A stretch of DNA of 64,000 bases from Pseudomonas sp. URIL14HWK12:I12. Lineage in GTDB: Bacteria > Pseudomonadota > Gammaproteobacteria > Pseudomonadales > Pseudomonadaceae. Below are positions 43,345 through 52,415 of the stretch, piece after piece. Numbering within the stretch: position 1 is the stretch's first letter; each line of letters starts with the position of its first letter. Both the position numbers and the translations under genes were made by a program. The notes under the pieces are model-generated. The model saw only the letters and a list, made by a program, of their open reading frames with translations. It had not been told where the DNA came from and did no database searches. The DNA is taken from contig NZ_QEQL01000004.1 in assembly GCF_003097135.1 (NCBI RefSeq), positions 124,001-188,000 on the forward strand, given 5' to 3'.

Positions 43345-45404
43345 TCCTGGCCGCCGAGCACATGCTCGACGCGCATGGCCAGTGCCTCAAGCGTGAACGG
43401 TTTGGTGAGGATGCGCATGCCAGGGTCCAAGTGCCCATGGCCGATCACTGAATTCTCGGCGTAACCGGTAATGAACAGCACGGGCAGGCCCGGGCGCACC
43501 TGGCGTGCAGCCTCGGCCATTTCCCGACCGTTCATACCACCAGGCAGGCCTACATCACTGATCAGCAGGTCGATGCGCTCGTCCGAGCGCAGCACTTTGA
43601 GCCCCATTGCACCGTCGGCGGCTTCGATCACGCAGTAACCCAGGTCGCCCAACACCTCCGCCACCAGCATGCGAACTGAGGGCTCATCGTCCACCACCAG
43701 CACGCGCTGGCCCGCGCTGGCCGGGGGCGGCACGCCCTCGGCCTGGTTGAGCGCTTCTTCCTCGGCACTGGCGTAATGCCGGGGCAGGTAAAGGCACATG
43801 GTGGTGCCCAGGCCCACTTCCGAATAGATGCGCACCTGGCCACCGGACTGGCGAACGAAGCCGTAGACCATCGACAGGCCCAGCCCGGTGCCCTCACCCA
43901 GCGCCTTGGTGGTGAAGAACGGTTCGAAGGCCCGCGCCATCACCTCGGGGGTCATGCCGCAGCCGGCATCGCTGACACTCAGGGAAATATACTGCCCTGG
44001 CGCCAGCTCCCGCTGGCTGGCCAGCCGCTCGTCGACCCAGCGGTTTGCGGTTTCGATGGTGATCAGGCCCCCGCCAGGCATCGCATCGCGCGCATTCAAG
44101 CACAGGTTCAGCAACGCGTTTTCCAGCTGCGGTGGGTCGACGAACGTGGTCCACAGCCCGGCGGCAGTGATCACTTCGACATCAATGCTGGGGCCGACAC
44201 TGCGGCGGATGAGCTCCTCCATCTGCACTACCAGGCGGTTGGTGTCCACCGCACGCGGCTCAAGCGTTTGCCGGCGCGAAAAAGCCAGCAAACGGTGCGT
44301 GAGCGAGGCAGCCCGGCGTGAGGCCGAATGCGCCGAGCCAACGTAGCGCTCCAGTTCCTGATAGCGGCCTTGGGCCAGGCGTGTGAGCAGCAACTCCAGC
44401 GAGCCGGAAATGGCCGTGAGCAAGTTATTGAAGTCGTGGGCGATGCCTCCGGTGAGCTGCCCCACCGCCTCCATGCGCTGCGACTGGCGCAGTGCCTCCT
44501 CAGCCAGGCGCAGGCGTGCTTGTTCGCGAACGCGCTCGGTCACATCGAACATCAACATGTAGGCGCCGATCTGCTGTGGCTGGGTATCGAACAGCGGGTT
44601 GAATTCCAGCTCGTAATGGCGCCCCCCCGACCCGAGCGGCACATCCAGCACCTCGCTGAACACCTCTGCGCGCAGGGCGCGCGACCACAAGCCCTGCCAT
44701 TGGGCCACGCGCTCCGGGTCACTGCTCAAGGCATGTTGCAGGCTCTCACCACGCTCGGGACGCACACCGAAAAGCCGCTCGAACTCGCGCGCGGCAGAGC
44801 CGTTGATCGCCAGCCAGCGATAGTCGTGATCGAACACGTGGATCATGGCGCTGGCACCGTCAACCACCGCGGCCAGCACCCGTTGCTCGGCCTTGGCCTC
44901 CCGAACCCGTTGCTCGAGGGTTTCGTTGAGTTCCTTGAGCGCGCGTTCGGCACGTTTGCGTGGGGTGACGTCCTGAAACAGCACCGCCACCTGATGACGG
45001 CTTGCCGGCTCCATGCGAAACGCCGTCACGTCCAGGTAGCGGCCGGTGGCGACCAGCTCCTGTTCGAACCGGATCGGCTCGCCGGTGTGCACCACATGGC
45101 CGTAGCGAGCGAGCCAGGCATCGGCCTCGGCCGGGACCATTTGCCGCAGGCGCTGGCCGACCACGTTCTCGATACCGGCATGCTTGGCGTAGGCCGGGTT
45201 GGCCAGCACATGCACGTAATCGCTGAGCGGGCCGTGCTCGCTGTCGATGAACTCGATCACACAGAAACCTTCGTCCATGGTGTCGAACAGGAAGCGATAG
45301 CGCTCCTGAGTTTCGGCCGGCAGCGCCTGCGCGCGAAGGCGGGCGTTCTCCGCCTCCAGCTCGCGTATCCGCGCTTGCATGGACTGGATGGGGTCTGTGT
45401 TCAC
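43338..45404 (-). CDS. Hybrid sensor histidine kinase with two PAS domains and C-terminal receiver
   Basis: 688-residue cytoplasmic (no transmembrane helix seen) hybrid kinase. Order: short coiled coil (about 8-27), PAS-1 (about 34-150, begins [17 protein letters not shown]), coiled-coil linker, PAS-2 (about 175-290, [18 protein letters not shown]), dimerisation box [16 protein letters not shown] with the phospho-histidine, ATPase domain ([47 protein letters not shown]), receiver (about 565-685, [13 protein letters not shown], phospho-Asp in [11 protein letters not shown]). No DNA-binding output protein is adjacent, so the receiver may act on partners elsewhere. A close paralog lies next to it. 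Confidence 0.88.
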   Translation of the reverse strand: MNTDPIQSMQARIRELEAENARLRAQALPAETQERYRFLFDTMDEGFCVIEFIDSEHGPLSDYVHVLANPAYAKHAGIENVVGQRLRQMVPAEADAWLARYGHVVHTGEPIRFEQELVATGRYLDVTAFRMEPASRHQVAVLFQDVTPRKRAERALKELNETLEQRVREAKAEQRVLAAVVDGASAMIHVFDHDYRWLAINGSAAREFERLFGVRPERGESLQHALSSDPERVAQWQGLWSRALRAEVFSEVLDVPLGSGGRHYELEFNPLFDTQPQQIGAYMLMFDVTERVREQARLRLAEEALRQSQRMEAVGQLTGGIAHDFNNLLTAISGSLELLLTRLAQGRYQELERYVGSAHSASRRAASLTHRLLAFSRRQTLEPRAVDTNRLVVQMEELIRRSVGPSIDVEVITAAGLWTTFVDPPQLENALLNLCLNARDAMPGGGLITIETANRWVDERLASQRELAPGQYISLSVSDAGCGMTPEVMARAFEPFFTTKALGEGTGLGLSMVYGFVRQSGGQVRIYSEVGLGTTMCLYLPRHYASAEEEALNQAEGVPPPASAGQRVLVVDDEPSVRMLVAEVLGDLGYCVIEAADGAMGLKVLRSDERIDLLISDVGLPGGMNGREMAEAARQVRPGLPVLFITGYAENSVIGHGHLDPGMRILTKPFTLEALAMRVEHVLGGQDQ

Positions 45405-45464
45405 CGAAGCTCTCTTGGTTGAGCGAAAAATGCCGATGATACGCTCATCGGGCCGCCAGACGCC

Positions 45465-47168
45465 TTACTTGGCCTGAACCATCTGCCGTGCACGCTCGGC
45501 CAACTGGCGAAGCTCGAAAGGCTTGGTCATCAGGGCCATGCCCTCTTCCAGGCTGCCGGCGGCCATCACTGCCTGCTCGGCGTAGCCGGTGATGAACAGG
45601 GTGCGCAGCCCAGGGCGCAATACCCGCCCGGCATCGGCCAGCTGGCGGCCGTTCATGCCGCCGGGCAGGCCGACGTCGGTGATCAGCAGGTCAAGCGGCA
45701 TCGGGCCCTGCAAAATGGCCAGGCCGGTTGCGCCATCGGCTGCTTGCGTCACCGAAAAGCCGGCATCGGCCAGGCTATCGGTAAGCAACGTACGCAGGGC
45801 CGGCTCGTCGTCGACCACCAGCACCCGCACACGCCCCTCCATCGAAGGCGACGGCGGCAGGCTGTCGGCGGCGGTCGCTGCGGGGTCTACCCCCACATGC
45901 CGCGGCAGGTACAACGTCATGGTGGTGCCTTGGCCCACCTCCGAGTGGATACGCACCTGGCCGCCGGACTGGCGAACGAACCCATAGACCATCGACAGGC
46001 CCAGCCCGGTGCCCTGCCCTATGGGCTTGGTGGTGTAGAACGGGTCGAAGGCGCGGCACAGGACATCTGGGGTCATGCCGGTGCCGGTGTCGGCCACGCT
46101 CAAGGCCAGGTAATGCCCGGCGGCAAGGCCGATGTCCAGCGCCGGGCCCTCTTCCAGCGATTGGTTGGCACCGGCAATGCGCAAGGTGCCGCCGCCCGGC
46201 ATAGCGTCGCGGGCGTTGATGCACAGGTTCAGCAGCGCGGTTTCCAACTGGTTGGGGTCCACCAGGGCTTGCCACAGGCCTGCATCGGGCTGATAGGCCA
46301 CCTCGATCTGCGGGCCGACGCTGCGATTGATCAGTTCCTGCAACCCCTGGACCAGGCGGTTGACGTCAGTAGGCTTGGGATCGAGCGTTTGCCGGCGTGA
46401 AAACGCCAGCAGCCGATGCGTCAGTGAAGCGGCACGGCGCGTGGCGTCCTGAGCGGTTTCGATGTAGCGCGGCAGCTCGGCCAGCCGGCCCTGGCTCAGG
46501 CGCGCCTGCAGCAGCTCGAGCGACCCGCTGATCCCGGCCAGCAGGTTATTGAAATCGTGGGCCAGGCCACCGGTCAGCTGCCCTACCGCCTCCATTTTCT
46601 GCGCCTGGCGCAGGTCGGCCTCAGCCCGCTCGCGCTCGGCGATCGCCGCGCTCACGCGTTGTTCCAGGCTATCGGTGAGGGCGCGCAGCATGGCTGTGGC
46701 ACGGTCACGCTCAGCTTCTATGGTACGGCGGTGCTCGATATCCAGCAGCACGCCTGGAAAGCGCCAGGGGTTGCCCTGCTCGTCGAACTCTACGCGGCCG
46801 TTGGCCTCGATCCAGTGGTAGCAATCGTCGGCACGGCGCACACGGTACTGATAGGCATAGCTGCCACCGCGGGCGATGGCAGCGTTGATGGCCTCGATCA
46901 GGCCGGGGCGATCGTCGGGGTGGACGGTTTCGATAACCTGCGCCAACGGTAACCCATGCCGCAGGCCGCCGGGCGGCATGCCGAAGGAGGCAGCGAACTG
47001 CTCGTCGATGGTGAAGCTGTCGCTGGGCAGGTGCCAGAACCAAGTGCCAATGATGGCACCCGCCGCCAAGGCCAATTGAACGCGCTCTGCATCGCTGCCA
47101 GTGCCGTCCTGAAAACCATCGGGCGCTGCGTCGGGCGCAGAGGCCGCCTGGGTAGAAAAAATACTCAT
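45465..47168 (-). CDS. Hybrid sensor histidine kinase with PAS_3 domain and C-terminal receiver
   Basis: 567 residues if the start is ATG 47168 (MSIFSTQAASAPD); an ATG 12 codons upstream is also open. A PAS_3-type fold (about 35-140: IIGTWFWHLPSDSFTID ... RVRRADDCYHWIEANGRV) is followed by a coiled coil, H-box [16 protein letters not shown], ATPase domain ([36 protein letters not shown]) and receiver with LLITDVGLPGG. Kinase core and receiver match the neighbour's over most positions, so the two genes arose by tandem duplication followed by exchange of the sensor part. Transcribed first, 60 bases ahead of the paralog. Confidence 0.88.
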   Translation of the reverse strand: MSIFSTQAASAPDAAPDGFQDGTGSDAERVQLALAAGAIIGTWFWHLPSDSFTIDEQFAASFGMPPGGLRHGLPLAQVIETVHPDDRPGLIEAINAAIARGGSYAYQYRVRRADDCYHWIEANGRVEFDEQGNPWRFPGVLLDIEHRRTIEAERDRATAMLRALTDSLEQRVSAAIAERERAEADLRQAQKMEAVGQLTGGLAHDFNNLLAGISGSLELLQARLSQGRLAELPRYIETAQDATRRAASLTHRLLAFSRRQTLDPKPTDVNRLVQGLQELINRSVGPQIEVAYQPDAGLWQALVDPNQLETALLNLCINARDAMPGGGTLRIAGANQSLEEGPALDIGLAAGHYLALSVADTGTGMTPDVLCRAFDPFYTTKPIGQGTGLGLSMVYGFVRQSGGQVRIHSEVGQGTTMTLYLPRHVGVDPAATAADSLPPSPSMEGRVRVLVVDDEPALRTLLTDSLADAGFSVTQAADGATGLAILQGPMPLDLLITDVGLPGGMNGRQLADAGRVLRPGLRTLFITGYAEQAVMAAGSLEEGMALMTKPFELRQLAERARQMVQAK

Positions 47169-47398
47169 TCGATGCGCACTGAAAAGGCAGGCCGTTCCTG
47201 CCATGATGTTATACCGCCACTGCGCTTATCTAGCCAGTGACAACTGACGGCCGTGCCTCAGCACAACTGCACGCCACTCGCTGCTGGAGCCTATGCGGGG
47301 CTGGGATTACGAAACCTGACGAATTCTTGCCGGGGACGGTTGTGCCGGCGCTTGAACCGGCCGATGCTCGGGGTTCTGAACACTCGGAGCTCGCTTGA

Positions 47399-47932
47399 AT
47401 GCCCTTTGCCGGAACCCTGCGCGATGCTCGCGCCGACGATTTGCCTTCGATCCAGGCCATCTACGCCCACCATGTGCTGCATGGCACCGCCAGTTTCGAG
47501 CTGGAACCGCCCAGCCTCGAAGAAATGCACAAGCGCTGGCAGACGATTACCGGCGCCGGCCTGCCCTATCGGGTCGCCACCGAAGGCGGCCGAGTCGTCG
47601 GGTATGCCTACGCCACCCCTTACCGCCCGCGCCCCGGTTACCGCTTCAGCGTGGAGGATTCGATCTATGTGCGCCACGACGCAGCCGGCCAGGGTATTGG
47701 CCGGGCACTGCTGGCCGAGTTGATCGCCGACTGTACTGCGCAAGGCTATCGGCAAATGCTCGCCTCCATCGGCGACAGCGGCAATGCCGCCTCCTGTGGC
47801 TTGCATTCCGCCCAGGGCTTCGAGCGAGCCGGGGTGTTCCGTTCAGTAGGGTTCAAGTTCGGCCGCTGGCTGGATGTGGTGCTGATGCAGCGCCCGCTCG
47901 GCGATGGAGACCGCAGCGCGCCGAAAGATTGA
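47399..47932 (+). CDS. GNAT acetyltransferase, phosphinothricin/methionine-sulfoximine type
   Basis: 177 residues, GNAT fold. The family pattern is clear: RDARADDLPSIQAIYAHHVLHGTASFE at the N-terminus, VVGYAYATPYRPRPGYRFSVEDSIYV, acetyl-CoA loop AAGQGIGRALL, and GFKFGRWLDVVLMQR near the end. Relatives acetylate phosphinothricin, methionine sulfoximine or methionine sulfone and protect glutamine synthetase. Single gene; divergent from the kinases by 230 bases in which I see no clear site. Confidence 0.85.
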   Translation: MPFAGTLRDARADDLPSIQAIYAHHVLHGTASFELEPPSLEEMHKRWQTITGAGLPYRVATEGGRVVGYAYATPYRPRPGYRFSVEDSIYVRHDAAGQGIGRALLAELIADCTAQGYRQMLASIGDSGNAASCGLHSAQGFERAGVFRSVGFKFGRWLDVVLMQRPLGDGDRSAPKD

Positions 47933-47959
47933 GGCTCTAGGGTGATGAAGATTTGAATA

Positions 47960-47976
47960 ATGTTACTATATAACAT
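47960..47976. promoter_or_regulatory. Zur box upstream of folE2
   Basis: ATGTTA-CTATA-TAACAT is a perfect inverted repeat with a 5-base centre, the same layout as the gamma-proteobacterial Zur consensus (ATGTTA-TANTA-TAACAT). It overlaps a TATATA -10-like stretch 47 bases before the folE2 start, so Zur with zinc would block the promoter. Confidence 0.8.
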
Positions 47977-48023
47977 ATAAATTCATTCCTTCTTTGCCAT
48001 AGGCCTTTCCGTCGAGCCGCCCC

Positions 48024-48923
48024 ATGAACTTGCCTCTCCCTGATGTTGCCCGTTATGAACAACCCGTGCCGCTCGCTGCATTGGACGCCGTGGGCATGCG
48101 GGGTATCGACCTTCCGCTGTGGTTGGCCGAACCCTGTGCCCAGCATCCGGTGCACGCTCGGGCCGACTTGTTCGTCGACCTGCCCGACCCGCGAATCAAA
48201 GGCATCCACATGTCGCGCCTGTACCGCCTGCTGGCGCCGCTCGGCTCAGGCCAACGCCTGAGCCCGGCGGTGCTGAGCGAGCTGACGGCTGAAATGCTCC
48301 ACAGCCATGCCGACTGCCAGGCCGGCAGCGCCCAAGCCTGCTTTCGCTTCGATTGGCTACGCCAGCGACCGGCGCTGGTAACCCCAGGGCTGGCTGGCTG
48401 GGCCGCTTACCCCATAGCGCTGACGGTCAAGCGCCAGGGGGCTTCACTGTCTCTGACCATGGAAGCCTGCGTGACCTACTCCTCCACCTGCCCCTGCTCA
48501 GCAGCCCTGGCCCGCCAGGTCATCGAGCAGCGGTTTCTGGCGGACTTCGCCGGGCAGAACACGTTACCCACCGAGTTCGTCGCCAACTGGTTGCGTGCCC
48601 ACGCCAGCGCCGCCACCCCGCACAGCCAGCGCAGCGTGGCGCGTATCCGCGTGGCCGTGGCGCAGGATGCGCCAGGCTTTGGGCTCGAAGCGCTGATCGC
48701 ACGGGCCGAACAGGCGCTGGGCACGCCGGTGCAAACGGCCGTCAAGCGCGCCGACGAGCAAGCCTTCGCTCAGCGCAATGGCGAACACCTGATGTATGTC
48801 GAAGATGCCAGCCGCGTGTTGCTGGAAGCCCTGCGCCCCCACTACGAGGGTTTGCAAGTACATGTCAGCCACCAGGAAAGCCTGCATCCGCATGACGCCG
48901 TCGCCTGGGGAGGCGCCGCATGA
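48024..48923 (+). CDS. folE2: GTP cyclohydrolase FolE2 (type IB)
   Basis: 299-residue enzyme making 7,8-dihydroneopterin triphosphate from GTP, the first step to folate and queuosine precursors. FolE2 uses other metals than the zinc enzyme FolE and is commonly made in zinc starvation. Motif TYSSTCPCSAALARQ holds the conserved cysteine; the substrate-binding glutamate region is in EFVANWLRAHASAATPHSQRS. A Zur box lies upstream. The stop overlaps the start of the DUF1826 gene by ATGA, so both are made in zinc lack. Confidence 0.92.
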   Translation: MNLPLPDVARYEQPVPLAALDAVGMRGIDLPLWLAEPCAQHPVHARADLFVDLPDPRIKGIHMSRLYRLLAPLGSGQRLSPAVLSELTAEMLHSHADCQAGSAQACFRFDWLRQRPALVTPGLAGWAAYPIALTVKRQGASLSLTMEACVTYSSTCPCSAALARQVIEQRFLADFAGQNTLPTEFVANWLRAHASAATPHSQRSVARIRVAVAQDAPGFGLEALIARAEQALGTPVQTAVKRADEQAFAQRNGEHLMYVEDASRVLLEALRPHYEGLQVHVSHQESLHPHDAVAWGGAA

Positions 48924-49516
48924 GCGCCCTGGCCGCGCCCCAGGCGCACACCCTGCAAGTAGTGGGCGACAACCTGCTCACCTTGACGCGTATTTTCGAA
49001 GACGACGTGAACCTCGCCGCCTGGCAGCGCTGCCTGAGCGAACCGGTGCAAACCTTCGCCCGGGCGTTGTCGGCACAGAGCCCGGGTTGGGGCGACAGCC
49101 TGAGCCTCGACGTCGCGGCCGATACCGCCTGTTGCGACTTGAGCCCCCTATTGCGCCACGCCGAGCACCTGCCCGGGCACGCAGCGTTTCTCAACGACCT
49201 GCAATGGGTCGCTGATGCATTCTGCTGCCTGCTTGGCGTGCGGCGGCTGGGCGTACGCCTGCGCGTGCTGGAAAAGGCCATGTGCCCACGCTGGCATGTC
49301 GATCATGTGCCGGTGCGGCTGATCACCACCTACACCGGCAGCGCTACCCAGTGGCTGGACGCGAGCGGGGCCCAGCAGCACCTGGCAGCTGGCGACCTGG
49401 CCCTGCTAAAAGGCGAGAAATGGATCGGTAATCAGGGCCGCGGCGTGCAGCACCGCTCCCCACCGCTGGCAGAAGGCGAACGCCGCTTGATCATGACGCT
49501 GGACTGGCTCGCTTGA
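48920..49516 (+). CDS. DUF1826 protein of the zinc-starvation operon
   Basis: 198 residues, DUF1826, function unknown. Translationally coupled to folE2 and thus probably Zur-controlled. The conserved core reads CPRWHVDHVPVRLITTYTGSATQWLD and, near the C-terminus, VQHRSPPLAEGERRLIMTLDW. The HxD (H129-V-D131 approximately) and a distal H followed by R resemble the metal triad and 2-oxoglutarate arginine of double-stranded beta-helix oxygenases. That is an inference from spacing; no fold was computed. There is also a cysteine pair in DTACCDLSP. No signal peptide. Confidence 0.78.
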   Translation: MSALAAPQAHTLQVVGDNLLTLTRIFEDDVNLAAWQRCLSEPVQTFARALSAQSPGWGDSLSLDVAADTACCDLSPLLRHAEHLPGHAAFLNDLQWVADAFCCLLGVRRLGVRLRVLEKAMCPRWHVDHVPVRLITTYTGSATQWLDASGAQQHLAAGDLALLKGEKWIGNQGRGVQHRSPPLAEGERRLIMTLDWLA

Positions 49517-49572
49517 GAAGATGGGCCGCAGGTGCTTAGATCAACAGCTGTTACCCCTTGATCGGAGCGCTC

Positions 49573-50043
49573 ATGAGCCGCCCACCATTGCCACCTTTCA
49601 CGACCCTGGAACAGGCCGCGCTAAAAGCACGCATGGCCGAAGATGCCTGGAACACACGCGACCCGGCCCGCGTAGCCCTGGCCTATACCGAAGACAGCCG
49701 CTGGCGCAACCGCGACCGGTTCATCCAGGGCCGCGCACAAATCGAGGCGTTCCTGCGCGCCAAATGGGTACGTGAGCAGCAATATCGGCTGATCAAAGAA
49801 GTCTGGGCCTATTGCGATAACCGCATTGCCGTGCGGTTTGCGTATGAATGGCACGACCATCAAGGCCGCTGGTGGCGCAGCTACGGTAACGAGAACTGGG
49901 AGTTCGACGAGCACGGCTTGATGAGCGCCCGCCACGCCAGCATCAACGACCTGGCGCTGAGCGGGGCGCATCAGCGGTTGTTCCTGTGGGAACAAGGCCC
50001 GCGCCCGGCTGACCACCCTTCTCTTTCCGAACTGGGCCTGTGA
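49573..50043 (+). CDS. NTF2-like protein, DUF1348
   Basis: 156 residues of the DUF1348/SnoaL-like group with NTF2 fold. The start ATG at 49573 has GGAGCG 4 bases before it. Core: [47 protein letters not shown], followed by [23 protein letters not shown]. No catalytic role is proven for the family. Spaced 56 bases from DUF1826 and 16 bases from the downstream hydrolase, so perhaps co-transcribed with the latter. Confidence 0.82.
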   Translation: MSRPPLPPFTTLEQAALKARMAEDAWNTRDPARVALAYTEDSRWRNRDRFIQGRAQIEAFLRAKWVREQQYRLIKEVWAYCDNRIAVRFAYEWHDHQGRWWRSYGNENWEFDEHGLMSARHASINDLALSGAHQRLFLWEQGPRPADHPSLSELGL

Positions 50044-50059
50044 GCCAGGGAGCAGCGCC

Positions 50060-50950
50060 ATGCCGAACCAACTCAGCGCCAAAGACCTGTCCCCTGAACT
50101 GCTCGAAATCTACGACGGCTACGTGCACGGCAGGGTGAGCCGCCGGCAGTTTCTCGATGGCGCTGCGGCGTTCACGGTGGCCGGCCTGACCGGCCCGGCC
50201 CTGGTAGCGGCATTGGCACCCAACTACGCACAGGCCGAACAGGTCCCGTTCACCGACCCGTCGATCGTCGCCGACTACCTGTACTACCCCTCGCCACAAG
50301 GTCATGGGCAAGTGCGGGCCTACCAGGTGCGCCCTGCTCAGGCCACCGGCAAAGTGCCGGCGGTGGTGGTGGTCCACGAGAACCGCGGGCTCAACCCCTA
50401 TATCGAAGACGTCGCCAGGCGCCTGGCCAAGGCCGGTTACCTGGCCCTGGCACCCGATGGCTTGAGTTCGGTCGGTGGCTACCCCGGCAACGACGACAAG
50501 GGCCGCGAACTGCAAGCCAAGGTCGACCCACAAAAGCTGATGAATGACTTTTTCGCCGCCATCGACTGGCTGCGTGTGCACGAAGACAGCAGCGGCAAGG
50601 TGGGCATTACCGGCTTCTGCTACGGCGGCGGCGTGGCCAACGCGGCCGCCGTCGCGCACCCGGAGCTGGCAGCTGCGGTCCCCTACTACGGCCGCCAGCC
50701 TAAAGCCGAAGATGTGGCACGAATCAAGGCGCCCTTGCTGCTGCATTACGCCGAACTGGACAAGCCTATCACCGACGGTTGGCCGGCGTATGAGCAGGCG
50801 CTGAAGGCTCAAGGCAAGGTGTACGAGGGGTTCGTCTACCCAGGGGTGAACCACGGGTTTCACAACGATTCGACCCCACGTTACGACAAGGCCGCGGCGG
50901 AGCTTTCCTGGCAGCGTACGCTGGCGTGGTTCGGGCGCTATCTGGCCTGA
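50060..50950 (+). CDS. Dienelactone hydrolase family protein with Tat signal
   Basis: 296-residue alpha/beta hydrolase. The N-terminus has a twin-arginine signal: VSRRQFLDG followed by the hydrophobic stretch AAAFTVAGLTGPALVAALA and cleavage site AQA-EQ, so the folded enzyme is exported to the periplasm. Catalytic motifs of dienelactone hydrolase: VVVVHENRGLNPYIEDVARRLAKAGY, nucleophile in GFCYGGG (Cys), and acid/base in PGVNHGFHND. Relatives of YghX type. Substrate unknown; periplasmic placement argues against a role in ring-cleavage of chloroaromatics. Confidence 0.85.
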   Translation: MPNQLSAKDLSPELLEIYDGYVHGRVSRRQFLDGAAAFTVAGLTGPALVAALAPNYAQAEQVPFTDPSIVADYLYYPSPQGHGQVRAYQVRPAQATGKVPAVVVVHENRGLNPYIEDVARRLAKAGYLALAPDGLSSVGGYPGNDDKGRELQAKVDPQKLMNDFFAAIDWLRVHEDSSGKVGITGFCYGGGVANAAAVAHPELAAAVPYYGRQPKAEDVARIKAPLLLHYAELDKPITDGWPAYEQALKAQGKVYEGFVYPGVNHGFHNDSTPRYDKAAAELSWQRTLAWFGRYLA

Positions 50951-51059
50951 GGCTGCCCTGTGCTGACGAGGCTCAGAGCAGCCGGTGTCATCGCCCCGGT
51001 ACCTAAGCCGGATGATGAAACTGAACACGAAGGGCAGCGCGGGCCAACGGATGGATCTA

Positions 51060-52415
51060 TCAGGATTGGCCAAGCGAAAAGACATTTTGCGAAGGCTGGC
51101 CCTTGAGCATCGGCAACGCCAGCACCACCTGCAACCCATCGGCCTGCGGCTGAAAACGCAATGCCCCCCCACAGCGGTGCACGATCGCCTTCACGATCGC
51201 CAGCCCAAGCCCGCAGCCGCTGCTGGTACTGGACCGCCAGAAGCGCTCGGTCAGGTGCTGCAGATCTTCATCACTGATGCCCGGGCCGAAATCGCGCACT
51301 TCGAACAGCGCCTCAGCGCCCTCGGTGCGCAGTGTCAGGTGCACATTGGTATCGGCGGGGCTATGGCGCAGGGCGTTATCGAGCAGGTTACGCAAAGCCG
51401 CGATTGCCAGTGCCGAGGGCAGGCCCAGTGCGGTGTCGGCCAGGCTACCCGGCAGCTCCAGCCGGATGCGCTCGCGGTCGCCGGCGCAGGCGTCATGGAT
51501 CGCCGCACGGGCCACCTGCTCAGGGCTCAGCTGTACGCCATCGTCGAAAGAGAGGCTGCCTTCGACCCTGGCCAGCAGCAGCAACTGCTCCAGGGTGCTG
51601 TGCAAGCGGTCAGTGGCCAGCTCGGCATGCTCCAGGGCCTGGTCGCGCACCCTGGCATCGGTCATGCGCGCCACCTGCAGGTGTGTCTTGATCGCGGTAA
51701 GCGGGCTACGCAACTCATGGGCGGCATCGCCAGTCAGGCGGCGCTCGCGCTCCAATGTGCGGCCGATGCGCTGCAACAGCTGGTTCTGGCTTTCCAGCAA
51801 AGGCTTGAGCTCACTGGGCAGGTGGCCGATGGCAAGCGGCTCGAGTGCATCGGGGCTGCGTTTGAGCAAGGCATCGCGGATACGGTTGAGGGACGCCAGG
51901 CCCCGGCCCAGGCCCATCCACAGCATGCCCAGGCTGCCCAGCAGCGCCACCAGCACCGGGGCGGACGCCGCCAACAGGATCGAGCTGTTGAGCGCCTCGC
52001 GCTCCTGGGTGCGATCGGCGGTGGTAATGCGCACATCGCCTCGGTCCAACGTGTAAGTGCGCCAGGCCTCACCTTCGATGGTCTGATCATGAAAACCGCT
52101 GTGGGAAGCCAGGTCAGGCTCGGCGCCCGTATGGCTACGGGCGAGAATCTCCCCGCGCAGCGAGCTGACCTTGCAGGCCATGCCATCGGGGATGGTCAGG
52201 GCGCCGGCGGAGAAACGCGTGGTTGCACCACCTTGCGCTTTGGGCGGCAGTTGGTCGACCAGCCCGGCGACCATCCGCGCAGAGGCCACCAGCCGTTGAT
52301 CCAGGGAAAACATCATCTGGTTGCGCAGGTCACGGAACATCCAGGCTGAGGCCAGTACCCAAATGAGAATGAAGCCCCCGCCCAGGATCAGCGACAGACG
52401 CAGGCGCAGGCTCAT
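51060..52415 (-). CDS. Sensor histidine kinase, QseC/PmrB-like
   Basis: 451-residue inner-membrane sensor. Two transmembrane helices (about 6-27, LSLILGGGFILIWVLASAWMF; about 148-170, ILLAASAPVLVALLGSLGMLW) bracket a periplasmic domain of about 120 residues. HAMP-like linker, H-box GDAAHELRSPLTAIKTHLQ, N-box LLDNALRHS, G1 DFGPGISDEDLQHL, G2 SGCGLGLAIVKAIV. The start overlaps the regulator stop by ATGA. The signal is unknown; the neighbouring thioredoxin-like gene suggests redox, metal or envelope stress. Confidence 0.9.
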   Translation of the reverse strand: MSLRLRLSLILGGGFILIWVLASAWMFRDLRNQMMFSLDQRLVASARMVAGLVDQLPPKAQGGATTRFSAGALTIPDGMACKVSSLRGEILARSHTGAEPDLASHSGFHDQTIEGEAWRTYTLDRGDVRITTADRTQEREALNSSILLAASAPVLVALLGSLGMLWMGLGRGLASLNRIRDALLKRSPDALEPLAIGHLPSELKPLLESQNQLLQRIGRTLERERRLTGDAAHELRSPLTAIKTHLQVARMTDARVRDQALEHAELATDRLHSTLEQLLLLARVEGSLSFDDGVQLSPEQVARAAIHDACAGDRERIRLELPGSLADTALGLPSALAIAALRNLLDNALRHSPADTNVHLTLRTEGAEALFEVRDFGPGISDEDLQHLTERFWRSSTSSGCGLGLAIVKAIVHRCGGALRFQPQADGLQVVLALPMLKGQPSQNVFSLGQS

